In this document: one piece after another, positions 43,180-51,753 of the stretch
Layout of the letters: each line of letters opens with the position of its first letter
How positions within the stretch are numbered: position 1 is the first letter of the stretch
DNA from: Halobellus inordinatus
Lineage (GTDB): Archaea; Halobacteriota; Halobacteria; Halobacteriales; Haloferacaceae
DNA length: 64,000 nucleotides
Direction: 5' to 3'
NCBI RefSeq assembly: GCF_024464655.1
Contig: NZ_JANHAV010000001.1
Span: 62,001 to 126,000, forward strand
Made by a program: the position numbers and the translations under genes
The notes under the pieces: generated by a model
The model's input: only the letters and a program-made list of their open reading frames with translations
The model's database searches: none
What the model was told of the DNA's origin: nothing

Positions 43180-44553
43180 TCACGATTCGTGGCGGTCGCG
43201 CTCCCGCAGGCGCTTCACTGTCCGATAGCCGACGGCTCCGGCGGCGACTCCGGCGACGCCCGTTCCCACGAGTGCCGGCAGATTTCGGTCGGTACGAACC
43301 CTGCGGAGGCTCCCCGCTCCCTCCTCTGTGACTTCGAGGTCGTACTCGTGTTCGTCACCTGTCTGAATCGTCTCGGTCCGCGCCGCGTTCACGGACGCAC
43401 CGTCCGCGTCGGTCACCATCGCTGTCAGTTCGTACTCGGTGTCGGCGGTTCCGAACACGCTGATCCGGTAGGCTCCCGGTTCCGCTCCGTGCTGGCTCCG
43501 CACCCGCCCGTACTCGCCGCGACTTCGGTCCGTGTACACGCCGCGGATGCGCCCGATCTGGCTCCCGCCGGGACCGACGACGGTGAGATCGACGTCCTCT
43601 GAGGTCGCGACAACGAGCGTGAACGGGAACAGCGACTCTCGGACCCTCCTCTGGTCGACGGTGACGTGATCCATCGGCGTCGGCGCGGTGCGGTCGGCTG
43701 CGTCTTCGATCCGATCGTACCGACTGAACAGCATTCCCGTGTACTGGCCGTACTGTCGCATCGAGACGGACTCGCCGTCGCGTTCGAACTCTAACCGCGG
43801 CGAGCGCCGCCGATACGCCGAGGCGGGGAGGTTGGGATCGTAGATCGGAACGACCACACTGTCGCTGCGGTCCTCGAAGCCGTACGCCAGCACCTGATGT
43901 GAGAGCAGGGTGTTGTTGAAGAGGATGAGCGTCGCGGTCCCGAACCGCTCGATGACGTTCCTGACGTCGCGGAGGATCGCTTCCGTGTCGATCCAGTCGC
44001 GATACAGGATCGCCTGCCGTGCGAGAAACGCCCGAAACCGGAGATACTGATCGGCCTGCCGCTGTACGATTTCGTCGTACACCGGGGCGATCGGTTCGTC
44101 GACCGGAACCGTCGGGACTTCGATCTCGCTCGCGCGACGCCGGTCGACGGGGATGGTTCCTGGCCGCTCGAAGTACCGCTGGGCCGTCAGCGCCATTCCG
44201 TAGCAGTGGCCGTTCGTTCCCGCCCGCTGTACCACTGCCGCGCGGAGCTGCGTGGCGATTGCACTCACCATCGCCTGCGAGAGTGCGCCGACGTCGAGTC
44301 CGAGGACGGCCCGTGCCTGTTCGACCCACCTCGTCCGGATCCGCTCGCGGATCTCCGCTTGCGTCGGGGCGGGCGGGGAGTCGAAGTACTGGTCTTCGGC
44401 TCCCCAGTTCCGAAACCCGTAGCCGTGTTCAATCGGAGTAAACCCACCGGCGCCGCTCCCGGACTGGGCACGCGTGATTCCGGAGACCGCCCCTGCTGTA
44501 ACGGGGGCGGTCAGTCCTGCGAGAAAGCCACGCCGTGTGACACGACGACCCAT
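43180..44553 (-). CDS. Tat-exported, membrane-anchored protein with cysteine-peptidase-like motifs
   Basis: The 457-residue protein starts MGRRVTRRGFLAGLTAPV, a Tat signal with RR at 7-8, and ends with a hydrophobic helix (VGTGVAGVAAGAVGY) followed by basic residues, so it is exported and C-terminally anchored. The middle has TNGHCYGMALTA (Cys about 117), SHQVLAYGFED (His about 219) and PIYDPNLP (Asp about 238). The order Cys, His, Asp/Asn with these contexts resembles papain-like C39-type peptidases. I did not find a convincing exact family. The ATG at 44553 fits the Tat signal; the longer frame from 44607 does not. Confidence 0.8.
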   Translation of the reverse strand: MGRRVTRRGFLAGLTAPVTAGAVSGITRAQSGSGAGGFTPIEHGYGFRNWGAEDQYFDSPPAPTQAEIRERIRTRWVEQARAVLGLDVGALSQAMVSAIATQLRAAVVQRAGTNGHCYGMALTAQRYFERPGTIPVDRRRASEIEVPTVPVDEPIAPVYDEIVQRQADQYLRFRAFLARQAILYRDWIDTEAILRDVRNVIERFGTATLILFNNTLLSHQVLAYGFEDRSDSVVVPIYDPNLPASAYRRRSPRLEFERDGESVSMRQYGQYTGMLFSRYDRIEDAADRTAPTPMDHVTVDQRRVRESLFPFTLVVATSEDVDLTVVGPGGSQIGRIRGVYTDRSRGEYGRVRSQHGAEPGAYRISVFGTADTEYELTAMVTDADGASVNAARTETIQTGDEHEYDLEVTEEGAGSLRRVRTDRNLPALVGTGVAGVAAGAVGYRTVKRLRERDRHES

Positions 44554-44623
44554 AGTAGGTTGTACACAGGAACGAGTATATCTGTTCCCCCGCTCGCACC
44601 CGGTCACTCGCTCTCGCGCGCGA

Positions 44624-45385
44624 TTAGCTGTCGGACCGTGTCCTCGCTCCGGCCTCTACCACGGCGTAGCAGTTCCCGCTGGAGACGACGCTGTCGACGG
44701 TTTGCAGGTCGCTCGCGGCCAGATCGGCTTCGAACTCCGACGGGTCGTATATGTGGTAGTACCGAGGGACGCGCTCGCCACCGGGGAGCGTCCACTCGAC
44801 GGTCGTATCGAACCCCGACATCGCCTCGAATCGGTCGTGTGCGGTCGACCAGACGCTGACGATAGCGCGGCCGCCCGGTGCGAGCACGCGGGCCAACTCC
44901 GAGAGGCTCGCGACGCGTTGGTCCCGCGTGCGCAAGTGATGCAGCGTCGCGACGTATACCGCGACGTCGACGACGCCGGATCGAAGCGGAAGCCCCGCTG
45001 CGTCCGCCTGCACGAGGTGGAGTGACTCGTCGAATTCGTGGTCCTGTGCCCGCTCGCGAGCGGTCCCCAGGAGCCCGCGACTGGCGTCGGCGCCGACGAC
45101 GCGTTCCACGTCGTCGGCTAGCAGCTCGGCGTGGCGACCGTTTCCACAGCCGAGGTCCAGCCCGACTCCCCCTGCGTCGTCGGCTGCCGATCGGACGCGC
45201 TCTAACGCCGGCGCGGCACCGTCGGCGAGCACCGCTGCGCCGTCAGCGAGGTCGCCGCCCACGTCGCGGCCGAGAAACGCCGCCACTTCGGGCCACGGGT
45301 ACTCCCGCGTCGACGCGAAGTGCTCTGCGATCCGGTCGTACGTCTCTGTGACCGGTTCGGGCGTCGCCGTCCGCTCGTCGTCCAT
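44624..45385 (-). CDS. Class I methyltransferase, Trm9/ALKBH8-like
   Basis: The 253-residue protein begins with ETYDRIAEHFASTREYPWPEV, which resembles the start of Trm9/ALKBH8-type tRNA wobble-uridine methyltransferases. SAM motif I is GLDLGCGNGRHAELL at about 88, then GADASRGLL and VVDVAVYVATLHHL. These enzymes methylate carboxymethyluridine at tRNA position 34 in the cytosol. Substrate assignment is by similarity only. The ATG at 45385 is preferred to the earlier one at 45409 since the Y-D-R-I-A motif follows it directly. It lies 70 bases from the start of the Tat protein gene. Confidence 0.78.
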   Translation of the reverse strand: MDDERTATPEPVTETYDRIAEHFASTREYPWPEVAAFLGRDVGGDLADGAAVLADGAAPALERVRSAADDAGGVGLDLGCGNGRHAELLADDVERVVGADASRGLLGTARERAQDHEFDESLHLVQADAAGLPLRSGVVDVAVYVATLHHLRTRDQRVASLSELARVLAPGGRAIVSVWSTAHDRFEAMSGFDTTVEWTLPGGERVPRYYHIYDPSEFEADLAASDLQTVDSVVSSGNCYAVVEAGARTRSDS

Positions 45386-45471
45386 ACCGACGCGAGGCGG
45401 CGGGCACACAAAGCACCGACGGTCCGGTGGACAGGCAACGGCAGGTCGATTCAGAGAGTGATGCCCAGCGC

Positions 45472-45492
45472 ACAGCGACGATCCGTCGCTGT
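45472..45492. repeat. 21-base palindrome between pilC2 and Trm9-like gene
   Basis: ACAGCGACG-ATC-CGTCGCTGT has perfect 9-base arms. It lies 58 bases past the end of the pilC2 gene and upstream of the Trm9-like gene, both on the minus strand. It could be a terminator-like hairpin or an operator. Confidence 0.6.
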
Positions 45493-45530
45493 CACTGTTA
45501 CGCCGCCGTCATTGCCACTGTTATGCCGCC
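45493..45530. repeat. Two direct repeats, period 23
   Basis: CACTGTTACGCCGCC (45493-45507) and CACTGTTATGCCGCC (45516-45530) differ at one base. They abut the 21-base palindrome on one side and the pilC2 stop on the other. Confidence 0.6.
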
Positions 45531-45549
45531 GCCACCGCGCGATGTCCGT

Positions 45550-47727
45550 TCAGAGCAGTGCGAAGACCACGTACGTCAGCGTCAGCAACACGGCCGCGTG
45601 CTTCAGCCCGTCCGCGACGCTCCCTTCTCCTAACTGTCCGGCGACGATGCCCGAACAGATGCCCTGGATCGCCGCGGTGTGGAAGAAGAGCAGTTCGTAG
45701 GCGTCCGTGTTGACCGTCTGGAAGCCGCCGAGGACGCCGGTGTCGACGCCGCCGATCTGGTTAGTCGAGCCCCCGGCGGACTGACTCGCGGCTTCGATCG
45801 CCGGGATGAACGAAACCGTCAGCGCGATGATGATCCCGAGGAAGACGAGAAACGAGACGTAGATGACGACGAGGTACGTCAGCATCTCCTGGCGACGCTC
45901 GCGCCGAAGCCGCCGGGTCTCTTGGGCCTCGTCGGCGGCGATGTGGAGCACCGGACTGATGTCGCCGCTTGCGGCCATCGCGTTCTTGATGAGTGTCACT
46001 GCACGTGACACCGTCGGCGTGCCCGTCCGCTGCTCTAACCCGGTGAGCGCTTCGCCGACGCTGGCGCCCCACTGGATGTCCCGCCACACCCGGCCGATCT
46101 CGTCGCCGAGCCGTCCGAGTTCGGCGTCCGAGAGCCGGTTCAGACAGCCGACGATGGTGACGCCCGCCTCGTTGATGCTTGCCATCCGGTCGAGGAAGTC
46201 GGGCATCTCCGCCTCGACCGCCCGCAGCCGTCGTTTCTGGATCTCGTGTGCGAGGGCGATGCCACCGAGGACGAGAATCATCGCCTGAACGATCGCCCCG
46301 TCGAGCAATTCGACGAGTCGCGTGAGCGCTCCCGGCGTACCCACCAGGATCCCGCCGACTGCCTCCAGTACGGCGCTGTCGATCGAGAGCCCGATGACCA
46401 GGAGTCCGACCGGACCGGTGAGAAGCAGCGTATACGTCGGGTTCCGAAGGAGTGTCCCGACGGGATTCGACAGCGTCTGTCGGACCGAGCCGATCTGATC
46501 GTAGACCGCAAGCCGTGCCCAGTTCTCGGCGTCCGCCCCGGTTCGGTCACGTACGGATCCGCCGTCGGTGACCTCGACGGCGTCGCTGTCTGCCTGTGTT
46601 GACCCGTCGTGGCGGCTCCCGCGTGCGCTGCCGACGTTCGTGGGATCGGTGTCCCCGCCGCCGCCTCCCGGGACGTTCAGGCCCTCGGTCATACTGTCGA
46701 CGTAGACGACGAAGCCGAACGTCAAGAGCGGGATCGCGGCGTAGCCCACGAGTCGGACGAGCGTGAGCGTGTCCTGAATGACGAGGCCGACGACGACGAG
46801 GACGGTGATGAAAAACAGCGGTCCGGCGACGAGGACGGTGACGTACACCTCCGCGAACGTCGAGAGGAGTTCCAGGTACTGTCGCTGTTGGGCTTCGGCC
46901 TCCTCCTGGAATCGCTCGTACTGTTCGCGCAGGAATGCTGAGACGCTCTGCCCCGACGAGAGGACGCTCGCGAGGTTCTCGGTGAACTCCTCGAGGTTCT
47001 CGCTCGGGGTCCGGCTCGCCGTGCTGTGTAACGCGGTCAGGATGTCGGTCCCGAAGGCGTTCATATCGCGAACGCTGACCCCGAGCTCTCGCGACGCCTC
47101 CCCGTAGACGTCCTGATTCTCCGAGAGCGTCCGCAACACTGCCTGGAACGGCATCCCGGACCGCGAGAGCGCGTACACGAAAGCGACCGTTCGGGGGAGG
47201 GTCGCGTCGATCTCGATGCCGCGAGCGCGGGCACGCTGGTCGAGATACGTCCAGCGGCCCCAGTAGGTCCCGACCGCGAGTGCCGTCCCGACGGTCGCAC
47301 TCGAAACGAACAACAACGCGAACAACTGGAGCAGCGAGAGTTCCGGGACGTTGACGATCGCCGCGAGAAAGCCCAGCGGTCCCGGGAGCGTCGATCTGAT
47401 CACTTCGGGACTGACGGCGAGCGAGCGCAGTATCAGCGCCCCGAGATAGACGCCGTAGACGCTTCCGGCGATGCCCGCGACGGCGGCGACTAACAGCGTC
47501 TGGGAGGCGAACACGCGGTGGCTCTCGCCAACGAACGCGGCTCGCATCCGCTCGATCTGCTGCTGTCGCTTCGGGCTCGACTCGGCGACGTACCGCCCGA
47601 AGATCGGTAGCGCCAGCCGGGAGACGACGAGACGCGCCCGTGGGCTGAACGGCACGAGCGCGACCGGGAGCGCGAGCAGCGTTACGACGACGAGCGGCGC
47701 GTAGCCGAGCAGTTCAATCGCCGGCAT
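45550..47727 (-). CDS. PilC/TadC-like membrane platform protein (second copy)
   Basis: The 725-residue protein has two T2SSF domains (about 180-330 and 500-640) with long hydrophobic segments, as in the first pilC of the window, and partial motif matches (TLPRTVAFVYALSRSGMPFQAVL; DFLDRMASINEAGVTIVGC). The C-terminus ends with two helices. The linker between domains is acidic and low-complexity. Its ATG overlaps the pilB2 stop by 14 bases, so it is the second gene of a pilBC operon. No pilin-like gene lies downstream. Confidence 0.88.
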   Translation of the reverse strand: MPAIELLGYAPLVVVTLLALPVALVPFSPRARLVVSRLALPIFGRYVAESSPKRQQQIERMRAAFVGESHRVFASQTLLVAAVAGIAGSVYGVYLGALILRSLAVSPEVIRSTLPGPLGFLAAIVNVPELSLLQLFALLFVSSATVGTALAVGTYWGRWTYLDQRARARGIEIDATLPRTVAFVYALSRSGMPFQAVLRTLSENQDVYGEASRELGVSVRDMNAFGTDILTALHSTASRTPSENLEEFTENLASVLSSGQSVSAFLREQYERFQEEAEAQQRQYLELLSTFAEVYVTVLVAGPLFFITVLVVVGLVIQDTLTLVRLVGYAAIPLLTFGFVVYVDSMTEGLNVPGGGGGDTDPTNVGSARGSRHDGSTQADSDAVEVTDGGSVRDRTGADAENWARLAVYDQIGSVRQTLSNPVGTLLRNPTYTLLLTGPVGLLVIGLSIDSAVLEAVGGILVGTPGALTRLVELLDGAIVQAMILVLGGIALAHEIQKRRLRAVEAEMPDFLDRMASINEAGVTIVGCLNRLSDAELGRLGDEIGRVWRDIQWGASVGEALTGLEQRTGTPTVSRAVTLIKNAMAASGDISPVLHIAADEAQETRRLRRERRQEMLTYLVVIYVSFLVFLGIIIALTVSFIPAIEAASQSAGGSTNQIGGVDTGVLGGFQTVNTDAYELLFFHTAAIQGICSGIVAGQLGEGSVADGLKHAAVLLTLTYVVFALL

Positions 47728-49555
47728 CGACGCTCGCCTCCTCGCCGTGCAGGCCGTCGGATCCGGCGACGACGTCGGCGTGCTGGCCGGACGACTCCTC
47801 GGCGGCTTCGAGGCGGTCCATCACGCGCTCGGGGTTGGCGTAGTACTCGTTGACCAGCGCGGTGAACTCGCGGTAGTCGGTCGTATCCAACTCCGCGAGC
47901 AGTCGGATGAACCGCTCTCGGCGGTTCAGCTCGCGTTTCAGCTCGGTCCGGCTCCAGCCCCGCTCACGTTGGATCTCGTCGATGAGGTTCGAGTCCGACT
48001 GCCGGAACGCGTCCGCCTCCGGCTGCCAGGTGAACGCCCGCGAGTAGTCGAGTTCGCCGGTCCGCTGGTCGATTTCGCCGATTTCGCCGATCGCTTTCGA
48101 GCGGCGGACGCGCTCGCCTTCGACGCGCGTGAGCGTCTGGACACAGAGGAGATCGAGCGACTGCACCATCGCACGCGGGACGTTGATCGGCTCGTTCTCC
48201 AGTCGGTTGATCACCGTTTCGATGCTGTCTGCGTGCATCGTCGAGAACGTCGTGTGGCCCGTGTTCATCGCCTGAAACAGCGTCACGGCCTCGTTCCCAC
48301 GGACCTCGCCGACGATGATGAACTCCGGGCGGTGCCGGAGCGCAGACCGCAGCAGGTCGTACATATCGATGTCGGCCCCCTCGTGAAGCCGCTCTCTGGT
48401 GACCGACGAGAGCCAGTTGTCGTGATACAGCGATAGCTCGCGGGTGTCCTCGATCGTCAGCACCTTCGCGCGCGGTGGGATGAACATCGAGACGGCGTTC
48501 ATCGACGTCGTCTTGCCCGAAGCGGTCCCGCCGGCGAAGATGAGGCTCTTGTTGTTCTCGATGCAGAGCCAGAGATACGCCATCTCCTCGACGGAGAACG
48601 TCCCGTAGTTGACGAGATCGACGGGCGTGAACGGCTCTTCTGCGTACTTTCGGATCGTGAACGCCGATCCGCGCGGCGTGACTTCCTCGCCGAGTGCGAG
48701 TTCGATCCGCGACCCGTCCGGGAGCGTCGTCCCGACGACGGGGTCGCCGACGCTGATGTGCCGCCCGGACTCTTGGGCGAGTCGGATCACGAAGTCGTCG
48801 AGGTCTTCAGAGCCGAAGACGACGTTCGTCTCCACGTCGGTGTACTCGTCGTGGTAGACGAAGATCGGGAGGTCGTAGCCGTCACAGGAGATGTCCTCGA
48901 TGTGGGGGTCGTGCATCAGGGGATCGATGCGGCCGAACCCCCGGAAGTCGCGAGCCAGGTAGTACAGCAACGTGTGGAACGTCAGCATCGACACGTCGAC
49001 GCCGTACCGTTCCAGCAGTTCCTTGAGCTCGTCTCGGAGCGTCTCCTCTGCGGTCGGTTCCTCGTCGGTGCGGTACAGGAGCGGGTCCCTGATGTCGACT
49101 CGGGCGCGCGCGAGGAGCTCGGCCTCGAACTCGTCGAGTTCGGGTTCGATCGCGTAGTAGTAGTGCTCGCTGTCCTCGTCGTCGTAGGTGATGACGACGT
49201 AGGCGTACGGCGCGTTCACCCAGTAGCGGTCGACGATCTCCTCGCCGGCGGGCGTGTCGAATGCAGCGAAGTTGCCGTCTTCCGGGCGGTACGGACGGAC
49301 GTCGATCGACGATCCTCGCAGGACGTCGATGGCGCGCTGGATCCGCTCTCGCAGGTCGCCGACGGGTCCCTCGGAGTCGTCCGTCAGCGCCTCGACGGTC
49401 GCAGCGAGCGAACCGCCGTCCGCTCGGAGTGGCGCGTCGCTCTCGCCGTTCTGTACGCTGCCGGAATCGTCTCCGGTACGCCCGCCGGTTGGAGAGGCGG
49501 TTCGCTCGTGGGTCGCGTGTGTCCCCGCACTTCGATTCGAGTCTGGGTCCCCCAT
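47714..49555 (-). CDS. Type IV pilus/secretion ATPase PilB-like (second copy)
   Basis: A 613-residue GspE-family ATPase of normal length. An acidic N-terminal extension (1-75) precedes the N-domain (about 80-300). The ATPase core has Walker A FAGGTASGKTTSMNAVSMFIP at about 338, ILTIEDTRELSLYH-type Asp-box, Walker B-like PEFIIVGEVRGNE, and the His-box TGHTTFSTMHAD. It energises assembly of a surface filament or export. Sequence similarity to the 23.5-kb PilB core is clear, so the two are paralogues or distinct pilus systems. It overlaps pilC2. Confidence 0.92.
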   Translation of the reverse strand: MGDPDSNRSAGTHATHERTASPTGGRTGDDSGSVQNGESDAPLRADGGSLAATVEALTDDSEGPVGDLRERIQRAIDVLRGSSIDVRPYRPEDGNFAAFDTPAGEEIVDRYWVNAPYAYVVITYDDEDSEHYYYAIEPELDEFEAELLARARVDIRDPLLYRTDEEPTAEETLRDELKELLERYGVDVSMLTFHTLLYYLARDFRGFGRIDPLMHDPHIEDISCDGYDLPIFVYHDEYTDVETNVVFGSEDLDDFVIRLAQESGRHISVGDPVVGTTLPDGSRIELALGEEVTPRGSAFTIRKYAEEPFTPVDLVNYGTFSVEEMAYLWLCIENNKSLIFAGGTASGKTTSMNAVSMFIPPRAKVLTIEDTRELSLYHDNWLSSVTRERLHEGADIDMYDLLRSALRHRPEFIIVGEVRGNEAVTLFQAMNTGHTTFSTMHADSIETVINRLENEPINVPRAMVQSLDLLCVQTLTRVEGERVRRSKAIGEIGEIDQRTGELDYSRAFTWQPEADAFRQSDSNLIDEIQRERGWSRTELKRELNRRERFIRLLAELDTTDYREFTALVNEYYANPERVMDRLEAAEESSGQHADVVAGSDGLHGEEASVDAGD

Positions 49556-49601
49556 AGCTGCGTGGTTCCGCGTGTGCCGACTCTTTCAGGCGAAGCGACT
49601 T

Positions 49602-49608
49602 ATACTGT
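49602..49608 (-). promoter_or_regulatory. TATA-like box of pilB2
   Basis: Minus-strand CCGACAGTATAAG is a typical BRE/TATA context, about 50 bases before the ATG, which would give a leader of about 22 bases. It shares ATACTGTCGG (rev. comp.) with the 39327 and 41936 elements. Confidence 0.45.
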
Positions 49609-49650
49609 CGGCCGTGCGGATGGGCGGTCTGCGATCGGAGGCGGGAGGCC

Positions 49651-51090
49651 TCAACAGTCGCATTCGAGGCCTACAATCTCGAACCGTGCCCCGCCATCCT
49701 CGCTGGGGGTTGCGCGTACCTCCCCTCCGTGGGCCTCTATGATGCTCTCTACGATCGCGAGGCCAAAGCCCGTACCGGTCCGCTGTGTCGAGTATCCGCT
49801 CTCGAACAGTCGGTCGTCGTCTCCCGCGTCGAAGCCGGCTCCGTCGTCGGCGACGTACAGCCCGTCTTCGTCCGGGAGCGCACCGACAGTGACGGTGACA
49901 CCGTCGCCAGCGTGTTCGATCGCGTTCCGGAACAGGTTCTCGAACGCCCGGCGGAGCTGGCTTCGATCCCCACAGATTTGCGCGCTCGTCTGTAATTCGA
50001 GCCGTGCTTCCTCTGTCTGCACGTTTCGCCAGCACTGGGTGACAACGCGCTCGATCTCGATCGGTTCGATGCTGTCGACGAGATCGTCCGTGTGCGCAAG
50101 TGCCAGCAGGTCGTCGATGAGCCGCTCCATCCGATCGAGCGCGCGATCGGCGCGCCCCAGGTGGTCGCTGTCACACTCCTCTTTTGCGAGGTCGAGGCTG
50201 AGGCTCGCCACGTTCAACGGATTTCGAAGGTCGTGTGAGACCACGCTAGAGAAATTGTCGAGTCGGTCGCGCTCCCGCTGGAGCGCTCGTTCACGTTCGG
50301 TCTGCGTCGTGACGTCGGTGTTCGAGAAAACGATGCTCTCGACCTCGCCGTCGTCGTCGAACAGCGGTGCGCCGTTGATCTCGACGACGCGACGCTCCCC
50401 GTCGGGCCACACGATGGTGTGTCGGTATCCTTCGATCTGTTCGCCAGACTGCAGCACCTGCTGGAAGGGCAACTCCTCGTCGGGGACCGGATCGCCGTCG
50501 AGATCTCTGATCTCCCACTTCGGGTCGTTGTACGTCCGCTCGGTCACCTCGTTCGGCTCGAACCCCAGGTTCGACTGCGCGCGTTCGTTCGTAAAGACGA
50601 TCTCGCCGTCGCGGTTGACTCGCGTGATCGCCGTCGGCACGGTCTTCATCACCTGTTGCAGACGCTGGTGGTGCTCTTTCGCCGCTCGCTCGGACTCGTA
50701 GGCCGACACCGCGTTGCGGACGCGGTTGGCCAGTAACTCGAATCGCTCTGGGGTCGTCCCCTTCTGCAAGTAGTCGGTGACGCCGGCCGCGATCGCGTCG
50801 CTGGCGATCGTCTCCGAGCCCTGACTGGTAAACAGTACGTACGGGAGGTCCGGATACTCCGACCGGACGGTCCGGAGCAACTCGATTCCGTCCTGGCTCG
50901 GGAGGTCGTAGTCAGAGACAATGCAGTCGACGTCCGCATCGAGCCGGTCGAGCGCCGCGTCGGCGCCGGCGGCAGCCGTCACCCTGAACGAGTTCTGTTG
51001 GCGCTCCAGGAACGTCTCGGTGAGCTCTCTGAACTGCGGATCGGGTTCGACGTGTAACACGCAGACTGCATCCGCTCCCGACTCACTCAT
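49651..51090 (-). CDS. Response-regulator/PAS hybrid histidine kinase
   Basis: A 479-residue soluble signalling protein. It has an intact receiver domain (1-125; phospho-acceptor Asp in CIVSDYDLPSQDG), a PAS domain (about 145-255; TAITRVNRDGEIVFTN), and a kinase core with H-box VVSHDLRNPLNVASLSL, N-box LFRNAIEHAG, G1 DDGAGFD and G2 GTGFGLAIVESI. A second ATG four codons earlier (51102) is also possible. The neighbouring pilB2 shares the strand with a 95-base gap, so co-expression is uncertain. The signal is unknown. Confidence 0.9.
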   Translation of the reverse strand: MSESGADAVCVLHVEPDPQFRELTETFLERQQNSFRVTAAAGADAALDRLDADVDCIVSDYDLPSQDGIELLRTVRSEYPDLPYVLFTSQGSETIASDAIAAGVTDYLQKGTTPERFELLANRVRNAVSAYESERAAKEHHQRLQQVMKTVPTAITRVNRDGEIVFTNERAQSNLGFEPNEVTERTYNDPKWEIRDLDGDPVPDEELPFQQVLQSGEQIEGYRHTIVWPDGERRVVEINGAPLFDDDGEVESIVFSNTDVTTQTERERALQRERDRLDNFSSVVSHDLRNPLNVASLSLDLAKEECDSDHLGRADRALDRMERLIDDLLALAHTDDLVDSIEPIEIERVVTQCWRNVQTEEARLELQTSAQICGDRSQLRRAFENLFRNAIEHAGDGVTVTVGALPDEDGLYVADDGAGFDAGDDDRLFESGYSTQRTGTGFGLAIVESIIEAHGGEVRATPSEDGGARFEIVGLECDC

Positions 51091-51172
51091 CACCTCAACC
51101 ATCCGAACAGTGACTATTTGCCGTTTTCGTTTCGCCCGGCCGACACCAGGCGAGCGTTCCGAACATAGGCTG

Positions 51173-51676
51173 CTACTCCCGATCGACGGTCAGCAGCACG
51201 CCGCCGAATAGGAGCAAGAAGACGACGCCGATCGGCAGCGGGACGCCGGGGAAGCCGCGCGTCGCGAGCAGGAACGTCGCGCCCGCGAGCACGACGCCCG
51301 AGAGTGCCAGGAGGCCGCCGAGCAATCGAACTGGGTCGAGGGGGCCCGATTCCACGCGCGCCTCGTCGTGATAGTACGCGGCGGCGATGACGACCGCTAT
51401 GGCGAGGACGGCCGCACCGACCGCCCAGACCTGATACGCCGCCTGGATCGTCTGTCCGGCCTGAAACGCCACCGCAGAGAGCGGATCCGAGACGCTGACG
51501 CGACGGGCGACAGGCACGCCGAACGCGTAGCGGATCTGGAAGAACGGGAAGCGAACGAACAGCACCGAGCCGCCGGAGACGCCGCTGGAGTACGTGACGT
51601 TCCAGGGCACGAGCGCGGCTAACCACGTCGAGACGACCGCCAGCGCCCCCGCGTACTCCGAACGTACCCACACCAT
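51173..51676 (-). CDS. Small membrane protein, unknown function
   Basis: A 167-residue protein with four hydrophobic segments (about 8-25, 79-103, 118-138, 144-162). I recognise no functional motif. The loop between helices one and two carries short polar motifs (YSSGVSGGSVLFVRFPFFQ). It stands between the histidine kinase and the AlaDH-like gene with gaps of about 80 bases each, and may be a conserved haloarchaeal family of unknown function. Confidence 0.65.
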   Translation of the reverse strand: MVWVRSEYAGALAVVSTWLAALVPWNVTYSSGVSGGSVLFVRFPFFQIRYAFGVPVARRVSVSDPLSAVAFQAGQTIQAAYQVWAVGAAVLAIAVVIAAAYYHDEARVESGPLDPVRLLGGLLALSGVVLAGATFLLATRGFPGVPLPIGVVFLLLFGGVLLTVDRE

Positions 51677-51753
51677 ACGTGGTCCGCGTCGTCGGCTCTG
51701 TAAAAGCTACCGGACGGACGCCGCGGACGTCGCTCGCTCGTCGCCGCTCCGAA

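Noticed and set aside
41865-43331. 488-residue frame antisense to the thioredoxin-reductase-like gene
   Set aside because: FAD and CxxC motifs lie on the minus strand.
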